From Lachnospiraceae bacterium (GTDB taxonomy: Bacteria; Bacillota_A; Clostridia; Lachnospirales; Lachnospiraceae), in contig JAFQCI010000175.1 in NCBI GenBank assembly GCA_017416505.1, positions 1 through 8,145 of the forward strand: a stretch of 8,145 nucleotides of DNA, read 5' to 3'. The position numbers and the translations under genes were made by a program. Shown here in pieces: positions 6,340-8,145 of this stretch. Under the pieces are notes generated by a model, which saw nothing but the letters and a program-made list of their open reading frames with translations, did not search any database and had not been told where the DNA came from. The stretch's first letter is position 1, and the number at the start of each line of letters is the position of its first letter.

Positions 6340-6831
6340 TTATTTTCCATTATAGGTATATGTTACATATGCATCATAATTAGGGTTATTTCCAGCAAAA
6401 CATAAATCAAAATATGTCACATTTAAATATCCGTCTTTAATTTTCACCCTTTCAGCCGCATCACCTTCTGTAAGTGTATATATATCAGATATCTGAACAT
6501 TATCCAAAGAATAATGATATAAACATGTTTGACATTTTGTATAATTGTCCTCTGTATATGTTCCTGTAGGATAAACACTGTTTACTGCAATTTCTGCATA
6601 ACCATATCTTTTTGTTCTGGATATTCCAGTTTCAGCCTGTGTCATAACTTGATTTTTTGCCACTTTTACTGTTCCTGAATCCGAACTCGCAAAAGCAGCA
6701 AAATTTTGCAAAGAAAATACCATTGTTAATAAAAACATCGTAGCAACTATCTTTTTCATTTTAATCTTCATACTTATTTTCTCATTTTCCATTATGTTAT
6801 TGAATTTTTGTTTAATGATGCTTTTTTTCAT
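6340..6831 (-). CDS. Secreted cysteine-containing small protein heading the ABC cassette
   Basis: Not recognised. Read from the most upstream ATG (6852) it has 170 residues; this numbering is used here. A basic stretch MKIKMKK (28-34), a hydrophobic core (35-54) and A-F-A55 before SSDSG form a classical signal peptide, leaving about 115 mature residues. The mature part is rich in Tyr, Thr, Asn and Gly with beta character, and has three cysteines: a C107-x-x-C110 pair and C151. Starts are uncertain. ATG at 6852 has GTGAGG close by. The tandem ATG at 6834/6831 has GGAG about 12 bases upstream and is used here. Met28 gives the most normal signal peptide but has a poor ribosome site. As a secreted product ahead of an exporter and an anchored protein it could be a bacteriocin-like or adhesive protein; that is inference. 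Confidence 0.75.
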   Translation of the reverse strand: MKKSIIKQKFNNIMENEKISMKIKMKKIVATMFLLTMVFSLQNFAAFASSDSGTVKVAKNQVMTQAETGISRTKRYGYAEIAVNSVYPTGTYTEDNYTKCQTCLYHYSLDNVQISDIYTLTEGDAAERVKIKDGYLNVTYFDLCFAGNNPNYDAYVTYTYNGK

Positions 6832-6852
6832 CATTATAACTAAACACTCCAT

Positions 6853-7187
6853 GTTTCCTCACTTATTCTATGCTTTATATAGTTTTTTCTTCCATCCCTC
6901 CTCTCAAAAATCCCATTTGCTAATCACTATTATTACAAATTCAAATTAAGCCTCCCACCCTCCTTTAACATTTGTATTATTATTAACACTACCGTAAATA
7001 CCACCTTAGATAGAATCAAACATAATACTATCCATCATTCGTTGTACACAAGCAATGAAATAACCAAGTAAACACAAAATAACAAACTACATTTTCTTTC
7101 CAATTATCTTAATTAATGTTGACGCAACGGTTATTACCTCAGAATAGAAAATAATATTTAATCCTGTACTATGATACTTTCCTTAAG
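6853..7187 (-). other. Long leader (about 330 nt) between the quorum-type promoter and the secreted-protein gene
   Basis: I find no convincing gene on either strand. Two strong purine-rich, ribosome-site-like stretches occur, AAAGGAGGGTGGGAGG near 6951-6966 and GAGAGGAGGG near 6896-6905, but each leads only to frames of a few codons. A short TTG-initiated hydrophobic frame ends near 7007 without a ribosome site. There is no clear terminator. It is either a long 5' untranslated region or a small RNA driven by the 7188-7255 promoter. Confidence 0.4.
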
Positions 7188-7255
7188 AATTGTAGCACAA
7201 AAAATCCCTATTTTTCTTACCATGTAATAATTCCGTAATTTGATGTAATTTTTCC
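7188..7255 (-). promoter_or_regulatory. Candidate quorum-regulated promoter of the secreted-protein/ABC cassette (copy 2 of the 68-bp repeat)
   Basis: It is identical to 393-460 except for one base (7210). The 9-bp direct repeats lie at 7241-7249 and 7220-7228, 12 bp apart, and the extended -10 hexamer is at 7189-7194. Sequence similarity stops right after the -10 on one side and just before the first repeat on the other, so only the promoter is shared. It points leftward, towards the secreted-protein gene. Shared control with agrD is the straightforward inference. Confidence 0.7.
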
Positions 7256-7352
7256 CTTATTGTTTATAAGAAAACAATGTCCAAATCTCGTGGAAAGTAT
7301 TCATCTGCGTAATTTTATATGATATAATTCTACAAAAAGAGTTCTGTATCTT

Positions 7353-7490
7353 ATGAAACCCAATATAGAGGAACTGCGCAAAAAATATATCAATAATCCT
7401 CCAGTAGGCATGACGTCTAAGGACATCCGCCATATGAGCGAGGACAAACTTCTGGATATGGATTATTTTCTCACTCACTTATCAACATAA
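7353..7490 (+). CDS. Short hypothetical protein, probably truncated
   Basis: A 45-codon plus-strand frame beginning MKPNIEELRKKYINNPPVGM and continuing through SKDIRHMSEDKLLDMDYFL. The composition (helical, charged, with an IEELRKKY start and an LLDMDYFL motif) looks like real protein and resembles small hypothetical proteins I associate with Lachnospiraceae accessory DNA. I cannot name the family. The last residues, THLST, look like out-of-family sequence, so the 3' end may have been lost. There is only a weak ribosome site (AAAGAG about 10 bases upstream) and no evident promoter. It may be a remnant beside decayed mobile DNA rather than an expressed gene. Confidence 0.45.
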   Translation: MKPNIEELRKKYINNPPVGMTSKDIRHMSEDKLLDMDYFLTHLST

Positions 7491-7521
7491 TAACTGATTT
7501 TATTCTTTTTACAATATATGT

Positions 7522-7555
7522 GGCACACTTTGCACTCTAGGAGGCACACTTTGCA
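7522..7555. repeat. 13-bp direct repeat, possible insertion-sequence end remnant
   Basis: GGCACACTTTGCA occurs at 7522-7534 and 7543-7555, a 21-bp period. Multiple short terminal repeats of this spacing are typical of IS21-type element ends. No transposase gene or matching opposite end is present in the window. Confidence 0.4.
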
Positions 7556-7617
7556 AAATCCAATAACATTTTTCACTTGCTTTAGGCAAATAGCTACTGT
7601 AAATTTTATAGACAAAG

Positions 7618-7707
7618 AAAAAAACAGTAATCACCGGAATTTAAAATCAACCCTGCCAAGCCAGATTTTACTTCTAACTTATAGGGTGTCTTATCCAACA
7701 ATTACTG
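7618..7707 (-). terminator. Possible terminator downstream of the Rpn-tail gene
   Basis: Reading leftward, CAGTAAT (7701-7707) pairs with ATTACTG (7625-7631), followed by seven T (7618-7624). The long loop contains a second stem, TAAAATC/GATTTTA (7664-7670 with 7642-7648). The long loop makes this less certain than a simple hairpin. Apart from this structure and the repeat at 7522-7555, I see no gene between 7491 and 7750. Confidence 0.35.
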
Positions 7708-7750
7708 CCTTTTTATTTAAGATCGTAAAAAGATTTAAAATATGTTATTT

Positions 7751-8011
7751 TCAGGTTGCATTATGAATCATTTCATTTTTATCTTCCTCTGTCATTATCA
7801 ACTGTACTGCCAAAACTTCTTCTAATGGTATACCGCTAAAATCACTGATTTGTTCCGGAGTATGACCTTTGCTCAATGCGTTACGAATGATTTGCTCAAT
7901 TCCTAACTCAATGCCCTGTTGCAAACCGATGCTTTTACTTTCCTCTAATTCCTCTTTCATTAGTTCCATCAACGCATCACACATATTCTTCGCCTCCCTG
8001 AATGCTTCCAT
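7751..8011 (-). CDS. Stand-alone C-terminal tail of an Rpn/PDDEXK-transposase-type protein
   Basis: An 86-residue protein. It resembles the C-terminal tail of Rpn-family recombination-promoting nucleases (PDDEXK_2 type): a helical, acidic stretch NMCDALMELMKEELEESK, a glycine-spaced linker (IGLQQGIELGIEQ), then a small helical region (IIRNALSKGHTPEQISDFSG) resembling the end of those proteins. The nuclease domain is absent. The start at 8011 is firm: a full AAGGAGG lies five bases upstream, and an in-frame TAA is four codons before the ATG. It is therefore a complete small gene as it stands, not just a frame cut by the window. It could be a deletion remnant that kept translation signals, or a functional small regulator comparable to the internally translated RpnS antitoxins reported for enterobacterial rpn genes. 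The family call comes from memory. Confidence 0.6.
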   Translation of the reverse strand: MEAFREAKNMCDALMELMKEELEESKSIGLQQGIELGIEQIIRNALSKGHTPEQISDFSGIPLEEVLAVQLIMTEEDKNEMIHNAT

Positions 8012-8020
8012 GTGACCTCC

Positions 8021-8050
8021 TTATGTAATTGTCAGGAGTTCACCTTTCAT
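8021..8050 (-). CDS. Nine-residue leader ORF (MKGELLTIT) ahead of the Rpn-tail gene
   Basis: AGGAG (8058-8062), seven bases, then ATG and nine codons ending in TAA at 8021-8023. The stop runs into the GGAGG of the next gene. Leader and gene share a frame, separated by one stop codon. Its ribosome site lies inside the hairpin at 8033-8063. It may be a translational coupling or attenuation leader; expression is unproven. Confidence 0.35.
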   Translation of the reverse strand: MKGELLTIT

Positions 8051-8063
8051 CAGAAAACTCCTG
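8033..8063 (-). promoter_or_regulatory. Leader hairpin sequestering a ribosome binding site
   Basis: A perfect 8-bp stem, CAGGAGTT (8056-8063, read leftward) with AACTCCTG (8033-8040), encloses a 15-nt loop containing the leader ATG. The CTCCT in the second arm could instead pair with the AGGAG of the next gene's ribosome site (8016-8022), giving a possible two-state switch. Confidence 0.4.
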
Positions 8064-8145
8064 CTAAAAATGTAATGAAAAGCATGAATTTTCTGCAAAG
8101 AACAGATAGAAAGAACTGTTTTTATCTGTATTAGAATGTAGAATA

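Noticed and set aside
6340..6852. Lactococcin-972-type bacteriocin identity for the secreted protein
   Set aside because: Mature part is longer and lacks the motifs I associate with that family, and the permeases are small six-TM proteins rather than the large one of that system.
7257..7478. Minus-strand frame of about 73 codons overlapping the small plus-strand gene
   Set aside because: The opposite strand has far better protein character; this frame has no ribosome site and looks like its antisense shadow.
7518..7766. Plus-strand frame of about 82 codons
   Set aside because: Low-complexity, Phe/Ile/Thr-rich composition with no ribosome site; it covers the IS-like repeat and terminator structure.
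8023..8076. Two ATTACAT copies upstream of the Rpn-tail gene as a quorum-type site
   Set aside because: They are 47 bp apart, one overlaps the leader codons, and no extended -10 follows at the right distance.
1..8145. CRISPR arrays, tRNA or rRNA genes, complete insertion sequences
   Set aside because: No regularly spaced repeat series, tRNA-like cloverleaf, rRNA motif or transposase gene was found on reading both strands.

Overview
The window reads as low-GC Firmicutes chromosome, most likely a gut Clostridia/Lachnospiraceae member. This rests on strong AGGAGG-type ribosome binding sites, an agrD-agrB type peptide quorum-sensing pair, a PF09820-type AAA-ATPase/PD-(D/E)XK protein and an Rpn-family C-terminal fragment. 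No taxonomic search could be run. Nearly every gene lies on the minus strand, so the biological order runs from right to left.

Right end (about 7260-8145): decayed or mobile-looking DNA. It holds a short ORF that looks like a stand-alone C-terminal tail of an Rpn-type (PDDEXK transposase/nuclease) protein, preceded by a hairpin and a nine-codon leader ORF. Further left are a likely terminator, a 13-bp direct repeat resembling an IS end, and a 45-codon plus-strand ORF that looks truncated.

Centre-right (about 3200-7255): a minus-strand cassette. It starts at a promoter-like element (7188-7255), followed by a leader of roughly 330 nt with no convincing ORF. Then come a secreted cysteine-containing protein, an intercistronic hairpin, two related six-TM ABC permeases, their ATPase, and a membrane-anchored extracytoplasmic protein read from a TTG start. 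The last four genes overlap or are 1-2 nt apart, so they are an operon.

Centre-left (1111-3140): a single AAA-ATPase/nuclease-like gene with its own promoter, a palindrome over its -10, and a strong terminator. It is bounded by duplicated sequences: one arm of its terminator recurs 2000 bp upstream, and the last ten codons of the next gene recur just ahead of its promoter. This suggests insertion or recombination.

Left end (1-1110): a membrane-anchored hypothetical protein with a good promoter and an 11-bp-period direct repeat, then an AgrD-like autoinducer precursor and the start of AgrB, cut by the window edge.

The main discovery is that the 68-bp element in front of agrD (393-460) is repeated with one mismatch at 7188-7255 in front of the secreted-protein/ABC cassette, in the same orientation. 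Each copy has two 9-bp direct repeats 12 bp apart and an extended -10 without a recognisable -35. That is the architecture expected of a promoter activated by an AgrA/LytTR-type regulator. The inferred model is that the cyclic peptide quorum signal switches on both its own synthesis and a distal secreted-protein/ABC cassette, as agr P2 and P3 do in Staphylococcus.
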